From UBA940 sp045613745 (GTDB lineage: Bacteria > Bacteroidota > Bacteroidia > Bacteroidales > Rikenellaceae), in the NCBI GenBank assembly GCA_045613745.1, contig JAZLBP010000002.1:148595-212594 (forward strand): a stretch of 64,000 bases of DNA, written 5' to 3'. How positions within the stretch are numbered: the stretch's first letter is position 1; each line of letters begins with the position of its first letter. The translations under genes were made by a program, and so were the position numbers. Below, piece after piece: positions 16,966-25,517 of the stretch. The notes under the pieces were generated by a model that saw only the letters and a list, made by a program, of their open reading frames with translations, made no database searches and had not been told where the DNA came from.

Positions 16966-18223
16966 CTTTTGCAGTGTTTGTAATCATTGAATCGAGTTGT
17001 GTCAGAGGCTCTTTGCCCGACAGCGAGTCGCCAAGCTCGGCGAGGACCATACTGCGCACCCACTCAAAATTTTCGCGATTCTCGGCTTTGATAGGCTCTA
17101 CGGGCTCGCTCGGTGCTTTCAGTGGGTCGATGGGGGTGCCACCTTTCCACAGACGGAAGTCGAGGTGAGGGCCGGTGCTGGTGCCGGTGCTGCCGACGTA
17201 GCCGATTAGTTGACCTTGCGACACGCGCACACCCGTAGCAATACCTTTGGCAAAGCCGCTGAGGTGTAGATAACCACTTGTCAGGTTGCGCGGGTGCTTG
17301 ATTTTGAGGGTATTACCACCTCCGCCACCCCAACCTTTGAAGATGACGGTACCATCGGCAATGGCATATACGGGAGTGCCCTTGGGTGCGGCATAATCTA
17401 CGCCGTGGTGGGGGCGATAAACGCGGTGTACGGGGTGCAGACGCGCGTGCGAAAAACGCGAGCTGATGCGCGAGTATTTGAGAGGCGCTTTCAGCAGCAG
17501 TTTGCGCAGCGAGTTGCCGTTCTCGTCCCAGTAGGTAATCTTCTCGCCCTGACGGAACGGGATGGCATACAGCTGTTTACCATTGTGGTTGAACACTGCG
17601 CCCCAGATGCGGCCCGAGCCAATGCATATGGTGTCAACATACTGCTTCTCGTAGATTACCGTAAAGTTGTCGCCCGATTGCAGACCGAAGAAATCGACGC
17701 TCCAACCATAAATATCCTCCAAATCCACCGCCAACGAGATGGGCATACCTGCGTCGGCAATGCTATTCCATAGCGACGACGAGATGTGGGCTGTGCTTTT
17801 GTGTCTTTCGACGCGCACATCCTTGCGGCCATTGCGCACAGCTATCGAGTCGCCCACAAGCGAGATGGTCACATAGTCGGTGATGTTTTTCTCATAGACA
17901 AAGTGGTCGAGGTGGCGCGCAGTCGAGTCGCCGCTCAAAAGTACGGTATAGCGTCCTCCGATGCGGATTTTGCGCAGGTCGAAGGTGTCGCGGCACACGC
18001 GGGCAATGCGGTCAATCTGTGCGGCGGTCACTCCGTATCGGTCGAAGATTTTGCCTGCCGTCTCTCCCTTCTGAACCTCGCCACGAATGACCTCGTGGTC
18101 GGTGCAGTCGATGTTATAGATATACACACGAGGCGGTGCGGTCTGCTCCTCGCCGTTTTTGGTCGACGAGGTGCAGGCTGCAAACGCAAGTGTGATGATT
18201 GTCAGAGTTATCCAACGATTCAT
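16952..18223 (-). CDS. M23-family peptidoglycan peptidase lipoprotein
   Basis: 423 aa. Lipoprotein signal with Cys in FAACTSS. A LysM/OapA-like segment (KGETAGKIFDRYGVTAAQI) lies near residues 55-85 and the M23 domain near 270-385. Zinc ligands are visible: His and Asp in HHGVDYAAPKGTPVYA and His in GPHLDFRLWKGG. It should cut peptide cross-links in peptidoglycan from the periplasmic side of the outer membrane. It lies 9 bp after the DPP III gene, in the same unit. Confidence 0.88.
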   Translation of the reverse strand: MNRWITLTIITLAFAACTSSTKNGEEQTAPPRVYIYNIDCTDHEVIRGEVQKGETAGKIFDRYGVTAAQIDRIARVCRDTFDLRKIRIGGRYTVLLSGDSTARHLDHFVYEKNITDYVTISLVGDSIAVRNGRKDVRVERHKSTAHISSSLWNSIADAGMPISLAVDLEDIYGWSVDFFGLQSGDNFTVIYEKQYVDTICIGSGRIWGAVFNHNGKQLYAIPFRQGEKITYWDENGNSLRKLLLKAPLKYSRISSRFSHARLHPVHRVYRPHHGVDYAAPKGTPVYAIADGTVIFKGWGGGGGNTLKIKHPRNLTSGYLHLSGFAKGIATGVRVSQGQLIGYVGSTGTSTGPHLDFRLWKGGTPIDPLKAPSEPVEPIKAENRENFEWVRSMVLAELGDSLSGKEPLTQLDSMITNTAKDATR

Positions 18224-18232
18224 ACCGAGCCG

Positions 18233-20275
18233 TTAGTTGATGGTGGGCAGAACCGAATAGTCGGCCGAGTAGCGGAGCATTTGCTCTATGTAGCCCTCGG
18301 TGTAGGTGGGGCGGATGTCCACAACTTTGTCGCCCTCGGTGATAACCTCATAAACGGGGTTTACGAAGCCCGAGTAAGGTGCGATGCCAAGCGATGCATA
18401 GCGCTCCAGAACCTCGGCGTGCAGAGTGGGGTCGATGTTTACGGCATAGCGCTCGATGAGTGCGCGGCAAGCCTCGAAGTCGCCCTCGCTCTTGATGCGT
18501 TGTACCTCCCACAGCAGTTTGCCGAACAGCTCGCGCAGACCCTCAAAGTCGTTGACTACAACATAGGTTTTGCCGTTCTCCTTAACCAACTCGATGATGT
18601 TTTGCTCCTTGCCTTGCTCGTAGCACCACTCGGCGATGAGTTTGCGGTTACGCATGTGTGCCTCCTCGACGGTTTTGCCTGCCTCGATGCGGGCAAGTTG
18701 AGTCATCATACCGTTCATAATGTAGTGAGCGTATTGAGCTTTTGCTACGTCAAACGAGGGAACAAGACCCAACTCAACCATCTTGGGATCGCCCAAGAAG
18801 TAAAGACCAAACAGGTCGGCGCGGGTCTCTTCGAGGGTCGAACCATATTGTTTGAGCTCGTCGCCCTTTACACCCGGAGCAAGTTGACCTGAGCCGTGGC
18901 CCAAGCACTCGTGCAGGTCGGTGTGGAGGTTGTCGCCGATGCGGCCGAACTCCTTGATGCGTGCGCGGTCCTCGGCGCGGAGCATAAACTCCTCGTTGAA
19001 GCCATTACCCTCGGCAGCTTTGCCATAGGCGTAGGTGATGTTGTCGATGGTTACCGATTTCGAACCATACTCCTTACGAATCCAGTCGGCGTTGGGCAGG
19101 TTGATACCGATGGGGGTTGCAGGGTAGCACTCGCCGCCCAGCATAGCAACGGTGATAACCTTGGCCGATACACCCTTAACCTCGGCTTTGCGGAATGCGG
19201 GGTTGATGGGCGCGTGGTCCTCAAACCATTGAGCGTTTTCGCTGATGACTTCGGTGCGGGTGGTGGCGTTGATGTCCTTGAAGTTTACGGTCGACTCCCA
19301 GCCAGCTTTGTAGCCCAGAGGGTCGTTGTAGGTCTCGATGAAGCCGTTCACAAAGTCAACGTTCGATACGGTGTCCTTAACCCACAGGATGTTGTAGGCG
19401 TCGAAGGTGCGCAGGTTGCCCGAACGATAGTACTCAATCAAAGTCTCGATAATTTTCTTTTGGGTGGGGTTGGCAACGCCTGCGGCTTTCTCCAGCCAGT
19501 AGGTGATTTGCTCGATGGCTTTGCCATACATACCGCCCTCGTACCAAGTGCGCTCAACCACCTTGCCGTTCTCCTTAACTAATTTAGAGTTAAGACCATA
19601 CGAAATGGGTTGGGGGTCTTTGGGGTCTTGGATGCTTTTGTAGTAGGCCTCGGCCTCGGCTTGGGTCACACCCTCGTGGAAGTTCACCGCCGAAGTAACC
19701 ACAACATCCTCGCCATCGCGTTGGTTCGAACGTTGAGCATAAGACTCGGGGTTGAAAATCACATCACAGAGAGTTGCCAGCAGCTCGGCGCGGGGTGCTG
19801 CGTCCAGGGGCAGAGCCTCGTCGGGAGTAGCTGCGTAGAGAGTCTCAAAGTACTCTTGGCTGAACTCGGGGGTGAACTTGTCGCCCGAGTAGTGGTGGTG
19901 GATACCGTTGGCAAACCACACTTTTTTGAGGTATTTCTCAAGTGCGCTCCACTCGGCGGTGTTGCGGTCGCCCTCGTAGGTGGTGTAGATACCCTCCAAG
20001 GTGCGGCGCACAGCCAGGTTCCATTTGCAGTTTTGGTCGGTGGTGATGTCGCGACCCCATTGTGCAGCCTCGCCCAGATAGTAGAGCAGCTCTTTTTGCT
20101 CGATGGGCAGCGACTCGAACTCGGGTACGGTGTAGCGAAGTACGCGAATATCATCGAATTTGTCAACCTCCCACGCAAACTCGGCGTTGTTGGTGTTGTT
20201 GCACGAGGTAACTCCCAGAGTGACCCCTGCGGCGGCTAAAATACTCATAGTTATGCCAAAAAATCCTTTTTTCAT
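18233..20275 (-). CDS. dipeptidyl peptidase III (M49) lipoprotein
   Basis: 680 aa. A lipoprotein signal (about residues 1-25, Cys in VTSC-NN) precedes an M49 domain. The zinc-binding HExxGH motif is seen as HECLGHGSGQL and the second motif as EETRADLFGLYFLG, supplying the third ligand. M49 enzymes remove dipeptides from the N-terminus of short peptides; a lipid anchor puts this one in the envelope, unlike the cytosolic eukaryotic enzyme. First gene of the unit with M23 peptidase and the flavin-fold protein; promoter at 20300-20307. Confidence 0.92.
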   Translation of the reverse strand: MKKGFFGITMSILAAAGVTLGVTSCNNTNNAEFAWEVDKFDDIRVLRYTVPEFESLPIEQKELLYYLGEAAQWGRDITTDQNCKWNLAVRRTLEGIYTTYEGDRNTAEWSALEKYLKKVWFANGIHHHYSGDKFTPEFSQEYFETLYAATPDEALPLDAAPRAELLATLCDVIFNPESYAQRSNQRDGEDVVVTSAVNFHEGVTQAEAEAYYKSIQDPKDPQPISYGLNSKLVKENGKVVERTWYEGGMYGKAIEQITYWLEKAAGVANPTQKKIIETLIEYYRSGNLRTFDAYNILWVKDTVSNVDFVNGFIETYNDPLGYKAGWESTVNFKDINATTRTEVISENAQWFEDHAPINPAFRKAEVKGVSAKVITVAMLGGECYPATPIGINLPNADWIRKEYGSKSVTIDNITYAYGKAAEGNGFNEEFMLRAEDRARIKEFGRIGDNLHTDLHECLGHGSGQLAPGVKGDELKQYGSTLEETRADLFGLYFLGDPKMVELGLVPSFDVAKAQYAHYIMNGMMTQLARIEAGKTVEEAHMRNRKLIAEWCYEQGKEQNIIELVKENGKTYVVVNDFEGLRELFGKLLWEVQRIKSEGDFEACRALIERYAVNIDPTLHAEVLERYASLGIAPYSGFVNPVYEVITEGDKVVDIRPTYTEGYIEQMLRYSADYSVLPTIN

Positions 20276-20299
20276 ATTGTGGTTTTGTTAAGTGAGCCA

Positions 20300-20358
20300 C
20301 AAAGGTAGATGTTTTTTGTCAAAAATATTAGATTTTTGAATATCAATTCATACCTTTG
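20300..20358. promoter_or_regulatory. divergent promoters for DPP III and panC
   Basis: TACCTTTG on the minus strand at 20300-20307 and TACCTTTG on the plus strand at 20351-20358, giving leaders of about 20 nt and about 35 nt. Confidence 0.65.
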
Positions 20359-20398
20359 CGCCATATATTTTGCGTCAAGTTAAAGTATAACGATTTTT

Positions 20399-21241
20399 AT
20401 GAAGATTGTAACCTCGGTTCAGGACCTTCGCCGCGAGCTCTCGCAAGTGGATGCCGCGCAGGTCGGATTTGTTCCCACAATGGGTGCTTTGCACAGCGGA
20501 CACATCTCGCTGGTGGAGCGCGCACGTCGCGAGTGTGGCGTAGTGGTGGTGAGCGTGTTTGTGAACCCTACCCAATTCAACGACCCCAACGATTTGAAAA
20601 ACTATCCCCGTACTCCCGAGGCCGACGCCGAGATGCTGCGCGCCGCAGGAGTCGATGTGGTGTTTATGCCCTCGGTCGAGGAGATGTATCCCACACCCGA
20701 CACCCGCGTGTTTGATTTCGGCAACATCGACAAGGTGATGGAGGGAGCAACCCGTCCCGGACACTTCAACGGCGTAGCGCAAGTGGTGAGCCGTCTGTTC
20801 GATATGGTGCGTCCCGCCAAGGCTTACTTCGGTGAGAAGGATTTCCAACAGATAGCAGTGATTCGCGCTATGGTGGCGCAGTTGGCGCTCACCGTCGAGA
20901 TTATTCCCTGTCCGATTGTTCGTGACGAGGATGGCTTGGCGCTCTCGTCGCGCAACACACTGCTCACCCCTGAGTATCGTGCTGCGGCTCCCGACATCTG
21001 TGCCGCACTGCGCAAGGGTGCTGCCGCAGTAGGGGAGAAGTCGCCCGCCGAGGTGGAGGCTATCATTGCCGAGGCCATTGAGTGTGGAGGCCTGCTCCGT
21101 GTGATTTACGTTCAGGTGGTAGATGGCACTTCGCTCGAAAGGGTGGATTCGTGGAGTGTGGCCGAGGGTGGTTGCATCCAATGTTGCGTGGCTGTGCAGG
21201 CTGGCGAGGTTCGTTTGATTGATAATATGAGAATGGTATGA
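20399..21241 (+). CDS. panC: pantoate--beta-alanine ligase
   Basis: 280 aa. ATP-dependent joining of pantoate and beta-alanine to pantothenate in the cytoplasm. The nucleotidyltransferase motif is seen in FVPTMGALHSGHISLVERAR; FVNPTQFNDPNDLKNYPRT, AYFGEKDFQQ and ALSSRNTLL are family segments. Its TGA stop overlaps the panD start (ATGA), so the two genes are translationally coupled; PanD supplies the beta-alanine. Confidence 0.96.
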   Translation: MKIVTSVQDLRRELSQVDAAQVGFVPTMGALHSGHISLVERARRECGVVVVSVFVNPTQFNDPNDLKNYPRTPEADAEMLRAAGVDVVFMPSVEEMYPTPDTRVFDFGNIDKVMEGATRPGHFNGVAQVVSRLFDMVRPAKAYFGEKDFQQIAVIRAMVAQLALTVEIIPCPIVRDEDGLALSSRNTLLTPEYRAAAPDICAALRKGAAAVGEKSPAEVEAIIAEAIECGGLLRVIYVQVVDGTSLERVDSWSVAEGGCIQCCVAVQAGEVRLIDNMRMV

Positions 21242-21591
21242 CAATAGAGGTATTAAAAAGCAAAATTCACCGCGTAACCGTAACGCAGGCAGATCTCAAT
21301 TATGTGGGTAGTATCACCATCGACGAGGATTTGATGGATGCTGCCAATCTGATTGCAGGCGAGAAGGTGCAAGTGGTTGACATCGACAACGGCTCGCGTC
21401 TGGAAACCTATGTAATCAAAGGCGAACGTGGCAGTGGCGTGATTTCGCTCAACGGTGCGGCAGCTCGCTTGGTGTGCGTGGGCGACAAGGTGATTATTAT
21501 GTCGTATGCCCGAATGGACTTCGAGGAGGCCAAAACCTTCGAGCCTTGGGTTATATTCCCCGACACCGCTACTAATAAACTTATTAAGTAA
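21238..21591 (+). CDS. panD: aspartate 1-decarboxylase
   Basis: 117 aa. Makes beta-alanine from aspartate with a pyruvoyl group. The self-cleavage site is the Gly24-Ser25 pair in LNYVGSITID. The substrate-binding Tyr and the segment GERGSGVISLNGAAARL are in place. Overlaps panC by 4 bp. Confidence 0.95.
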   Translation: MTIEVLKSKIHRVTVTQADLNYVGSITIDEDLMDAANLIAGEKVQVVDIDNGSRLETYVIKGERGSGVISLNGAAARLVCVGDKVIIMSYARMDFEEAKTFEPWVIFPDTATNKLIK

Positions 21592-21603
21592 TTAACAATT
21601 TAC

Positions 21604-21668
21604 AATGCACAATTCACAATTATTGTGCGAGGGGGGGGATTTAATTTGATTCTCCTTGATTGTGCATT
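21604..21668. repeat. short inverted repeat after panD
   Basis: AATGCACAAT at 21604-21613 and its exact complement at 21659-21668 flank an AT-rich stretch with a run of eight G. The inner copy ATTGTGC at 21622-21628 also pairs with GCACAAT at 21607-21613. The same ATTGTGCATTA occurs at the end of the DUF456 gene (22157-22167). Confidence 0.5.
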
Positions 21669-21682
21669 AAATAAATAGGTGT

Positions 21683-22168
21683 ATGGATACTTTATTTGCA
21701 GTTTTGGCCGTTTTGTGTGGAGTGATTGGCGTGTTGGGTAGTGTGCTGCCTGTGTTGCCGGGTACTCCGTTGGCTTATGCGGGTATGGTTTTGCTCGCAC
21801 TCACAAGCTACCACCCCTACTCGTGGAGCTTTATGATTGTGTGGGGCGTGATTACCTTGGTAGTGACCATTGCGGATTACTATCTGCCTGCTGTTATGAC
21901 CTCGAAGTTCGGAGGCTCGCCCTATGCTAAACGTGGCTCGTTGGTGGGTGTCTTTCTGGGCTTTCTGGTGTTCCCGCCGTGGGGATTGATTCTCTGTCCG
22001 TTCCTCGGTGCATTCATTGGCGAGTTGATGTGGAACCGCGACGACAAGCAGCACGCATTCAGAGTTGCTGTCGGCTCGTTTGTGGCCTTCCTGCTCGGTA
22101 CGGGTGCAAAACTTATTTCGGCCAGTGTGATACTCTTCTATATCATCAAGACGCTGATTGTGCATTAG
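21683..22168 (+). CDS. DUF456 membrane protein
   Basis: 161 aa with four to five hydrophobic segments and Gly-rich helices. The start VLGSVLPVLPGTPLAYAGM and the central PPWGLILCPFLGAFIGELMW match the DUF456 family, whose function is unknown. It lies 32 bp before the M16 peptidase gene on the same strand, and 91 bp after panD. Confidence 0.8.
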   Translation: MDTLFAVLAVLCGVIGVLGSVLPVLPGTPLAYAGMVLLALTSYHPYSWSFMIVWGVITLVVTIADYYLPAVMTSKFGGSPYAKRGSLVGVFLGFLVFPPWGLILCPFLGAFIGELMWNRDDKQHAFRVAVGSFVAFLLGTGAKLISASVILFYIIKTLIVH

Positions 22169-22200
22169 ACAAAGAAAAACAAGAATATAAAACAAATACA

Positions 22201-25107
22201 ATGAATCTGAAAAAACTTCTGTTGCTGGGCGTTGTGGCTGCAATGACCCTTGCCTGCGGCTCGAAACACTCCTACGAAACCGTAGCGAACGATCCGCTCA
22301 AAACCCGTATCTATACGCTGGACAACGGTTTGAAGGTCTATATGACCATCAACCGCGAGGAGCCGCGTGTGCAAACCTATATCGCTGTGCGTGTAGGTAG
22401 CAAAAACGACCCCGCCGAGACCACTGGTCTGGCCCACTACTTCGAGCACCTTATGTTCAAGGGTACCGAGAACTTCGGTACTTCGGACTACGCTGCCGAG
22501 AAGGAGCAACTCGACAAAATCGAGGCACTCTTCGAGGTGTATCGCCAAACCGAGGATGAGGCTGCCCGCAAGGCGCTCTACCACCAAATTGACTCGATTA
22601 GCTTCGAGGCGTCGAAGTATAGCATCCCCAACGAGTACGATAAGCTGATGTCGGCTATCGGTGCCGAGGGTACTAATGCCTATACCTCGAACGATATGAC
22701 TGTATATCAAGAGAATATCCCCTCGAATCAGATCGAGAACTGGGCAAAAATCCAAGCCGACCGTTTCAAACACAATGTGATTCGCGGTTTCCACACCGAG
22801 CTCGAAACTGTGTACGAGGAGAAGAATATGTCGCTCACCAAAGACAATCGCAAAGTGTTGGAGAACCTGATGGCAGGACTCTATCCTAATCACCCCTATG
22901 GTACTCAAACCACCCTCGGTTCGCAAGAGCACCTCAAAAATCCGTCGATTACCAACATCAAAAACTACTACCGCACATACTATGTGCCCAACAATATGGC
23001 AATCTGTATCAGCGGTGATGTGAACCCCGACGAGATGATGGACGTTATCATCAAGTACTTCGGCGATATGGAGCCCAACGAGAATCTTCCCAAGCTGGCT
23101 TTTGAGCCCGAACCCGAGTTCACCGCACCCGTTGTGAAAGAGGTGTGGGGTGTTGATGCTCAAAATGTTGCGCTCGCTTGGCGTACCGATGCTCCCACCA
23201 CCGAGGACTACTATATTGTGCCCCTCATTAGCTCGATTCTCTACAATGGCCAAGCAGGTCTGATTGATATGAATATCAACCAACAACAAAAGACCCTTGT
23301 GTCGTATGCTATGGAGAACCACCTGAGCGACTATGGCTTCATTGGTGTTGCTGGTATGCCCAAGCAGGGTCAAAGCCTCGAAGAGGTTGCCGACCTGCTG
23401 CTGAAAGAGGTTGACAAACTGCGCAATGGCGAGTTCTCGGAGGAACTGATTGCTGCAACCGTTGCCAACTTCAAAGCCAGCCGTATGAATGAGTTCGATA
23501 GCAACGACGGCCGTGGTCACTTCTACGTTCAGTCGTTTGCCTACGGTCTGCCTTTGGAGAATGCTTTCGCGCAGCTCGACAATATGAGCAAGGTTACCAA
23601 AGAGCAAATCATCGACTTCGTAAACCGCAAGATGCGTCGCGACAACTATGTGATTGTCTATAAACGTCAAGGCGAGGACAAGAACATCGTTCGTATGCCC
23701 AAACCCGAGATTACTCCCATCCTGACCAACCGCGACAAGCAAAGCGCTTTCCTGCAAGAGGTTTTGGCTTCGGAGGTTCAACCCATCGAGCCTGTATTCG
23801 TTGATTTTGAGCGCGATATGGCTCGCCTCGAAACCGCAAACGGCGTGGAGGTACTCTATAAAGAGAACGAGACTACCGACCTGTTTACTTTGAACTACAT
23901 TTACGACTTCGGCAAAACCGACGACCCCGAGATGGATCTGGCTCTGTCGTATATGAGCTACCTGGGTACCGAGTCGCAAACCGCCGAGGAGATTGCTGCC
24001 GAGATGTATGGTATCGCTTGCTCGTATAGCTTCCGCATCAGCGACGACAAAGCTATCGTTACTATCAGCGGTCTGTCGGAGAATATGGCCAAGGCTATGG
24101 AGGTTACCGAGTCATTGATGGCAGGTGCTGTGGCTAACGACCAAATCCTGACTATGCTCAAATACGACGTGCTGAAAGGTCGCGCCGACAGCAAACTCCA
24201 ACAAGCCGCTTCGTTCAGCGCTCTGCGTCGCTACGCAACCTATGGCCCCGAGTACATCAAAGCTATCACCGTGTCGAACGAGCGTCTGGTTACTCTGACT
24301 TCGGAGGAGCTGCTTGCAAAGGTTGCTTCGCTGGCCGGAATCAAGCATACCATTTTATATTATGGTCCCCAAAGCGAGAAAGAACTGCTCGCAAACCTGA
24401 ACGCACACCACAAATGTGCTGAGGAGTTGGTAGAGTATCCCGTCAAGAATGACTTCCTGCCCCTGCCTACCGAGGGCAACCGCGTGGTTGTGGCTCACTA
24501 CGAGTCGCCTCAAATTTACTACTCGCAAGTTTCGAACCTCGGTGGCGAGTACAACGCAGAGGAGGATGCACTGCTGACCCTCTACAACCAATACTTCGGT
24601 GGCGGTATGAACAGCATCGTGTTCCAAGAGATGCGTGAGGCTCGTGGTCTGGCTTACTCGTCGGCTGCAAGTATGTATTGCCCCTCGCGTCTGGGTAAAC
24701 CCTACACCTACTCGGCTTTCATCGCAACCCAAAACGACAAGATGGCACAAGCAATGGCCGCTTTCTCGGAGATTATCGAGCAGATGCCCGAGAGCGAGGC
24801 TGCTTTCCAACTCGCCAAAGAGTCGCTGATTGCCAACTATCGTACCTCGCGTACCACCAAAACAGGTGTGCTTAACGCATATATGGCTGCTGCGGAACTT
24901 GGTATCGACTACGACCGCGCCGAGAAGATTTATGCCGCACTGCAAACCCTCAGTTTGGAGGATGTGAAGGCTTACCAACAAAGCCGTGTCAAAGGTCTTG
25001 ACTATACCTATATGATATTAGGCGACACCAAAGACATCGACCTGAAATATCTGGGTACAGTCGGCACCGTCGAGAAGGTGAGCGCCGAAGAGATTTTTGG
25101 ATATTAG
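22201..25107 (+). CDS. M16-family zinc peptidase lipoprotein
   Basis: 968 aa, two M16 halves in one chain. Lipoprotein signal MNLKKLLLLGVVAAMTLACG with Cys20. The first half has the inverted zinc motif HxxEH in GLAHYFEHLMFKGTENFGT and the downstream Glu in ELETVYEEKNMS. The second half has the REARGLAYS segment that completes the substrate chamber in such proteins. It probably degrades peptides in the periplasm. The ATG at 22201 is taken as start: the frame stays open further upstream inside the DUF456 gene, but only this start gives a lipoprotein signal. Confidence 0.92.
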   Translation: MNLKKLLLLGVVAAMTLACGSKHSYETVANDPLKTRIYTLDNGLKVYMTINREEPRVQTYIAVRVGSKNDPAETTGLAHYFEHLMFKGTENFGTSDYAAEKEQLDKIEALFEVYRQTEDEAARKALYHQIDSISFEASKYSIPNEYDKLMSAIGAEGTNAYTSNDMTVYQENIPSNQIENWAKIQADRFKHNVIRGFHTELETVYEEKNMSLTKDNRKVLENLMAGLYPNHPYGTQTTLGSQEHLKNPSITNIKNYYRTYYVPNNMAICISGDVNPDEMMDVIIKYFGDMEPNENLPKLAFEPEPEFTAPVVKEVWGVDAQNVALAWRTDAPTTEDYYIVPLISSILYNGQAGLIDMNINQQQKTLVSYAMENHLSDYGFIGVAGMPKQGQSLEEVADLLLKEVDKLRNGEFSEELIAATVANFKASRMNEFDSNDGRGHFYVQSFAYGLPLENAFAQLDNMSKVTKEQIIDFVNRKMRRDNYVIVYKRQGEDKNIVRMPKPEITPILTNRDKQSAFLQEVLASEVQPIEPVFVDFERDMARLETANGVEVLYKENETTDLFTLNYIYDFGKTDDPEMDLALSYMSYLGTESQTAEEIAAEMYGIACSYSFRISDDKAIVTISGLSENMAKAMEVTESLMAGAVANDQILTMLKYDVLKGRADSKLQQAASFSALRRYATYGPEYIKAITVSNERLVTLTSEELLAKVASLAGIKHTILYYGPQSEKELLANLNAHHKCAEELVEYPVKNDFLPLPTEGNRVVVAHYESPQIYYSQVSNLGGEYNAEEDALLTLYNQYFGGGMNSIVFQEMREARGLAYSSAASMYCPSRLGKPYTYSAFIATQNDKMAQAMAAFSEIIEQMPESEAAFQLAKESLIANYRTSRTTKTGVLNAYMAAAELGIDYDRAEKIYAALQTLSLEDVKAYQQSRVKGLDYTYMILGDTKDIDLKYLGTVGTVEKVSAEEIFGY

Positions 25108-25160
25108 TAGTCCGAAAAAAGAACTCTTTGCCGCCGATTTTTTCGCAAAACAGGCAAAAT

Positions 25161-25197
25161 AAAAGAGCGTTTGACCGAGTGTCAAATGCTCTTTTTT
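25161..25197 (+). terminator. terminator after the M16 peptidase
   Basis: AAAAGAGCGTTTGAC 25161-25175 and GTCAAATGCTCTTTTTT form a stem with one mismatch and a 5-base loop. Confidence 0.85.
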
Positions 25198-25296
25198 GTT
25201 TTGTTTTGACCCCCGATTTTGCTCCGAAACGAAACCAAAATCACCACACCCAAATGGAGCCGACAATAAAAAGTAGATAATAAAGAGTAAGAAAAG

Positions 25297-25327
25297 TTTG
25301 TCGAATCAAAAAAAATAGTTACCTTTG
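25297..25327 (+). promoter_or_regulatory. susC operon promoter
   Basis: TTTG at 25297-25300 and TACCTTTG at 25320-25327, 19 bases apart. Predicted start of transcription is near 25333. Confidence 0.7.
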
Positions 25328-25332
25328 GGAAC

Positions 25333-25517
25333 TAAAAGTGTGCTCTAAACGCACCTCTGGACACGAAAAATAGATGAAGTCGAAACCGCTGGCGACCCCT
25401 CAAAAAAGGGTCGGGAGTTTGGGTGCGACGTCGCTATATTGTTGTGTATTAGAGTGTTGGAGTAACGGAAAAGAATACAACTAATTAACATAATTTTTTA
25501 ACTAATTCTGAAACACT
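25333..25517 (+). other. long leader of the susC operon
   Basis: About 185 nt without a gene. It holds a hairpin, CGACCC 25393-25398 with GGGTCG 25408-25413 and an A-rich loop, and a perfect palindrome GCGACGTCGC at 25425-25434. Other genes in the window have leaders of 15-70 nt, so this one may carry regulation. Confidence 0.45.

Noticed and set aside
21979..22200. Extended N-terminus for the M16 peptidase
   Set aside because: It lies inside the DUF456 gene in another frame; only the ATG at 22201 gives a lipoprotein signal peptide.
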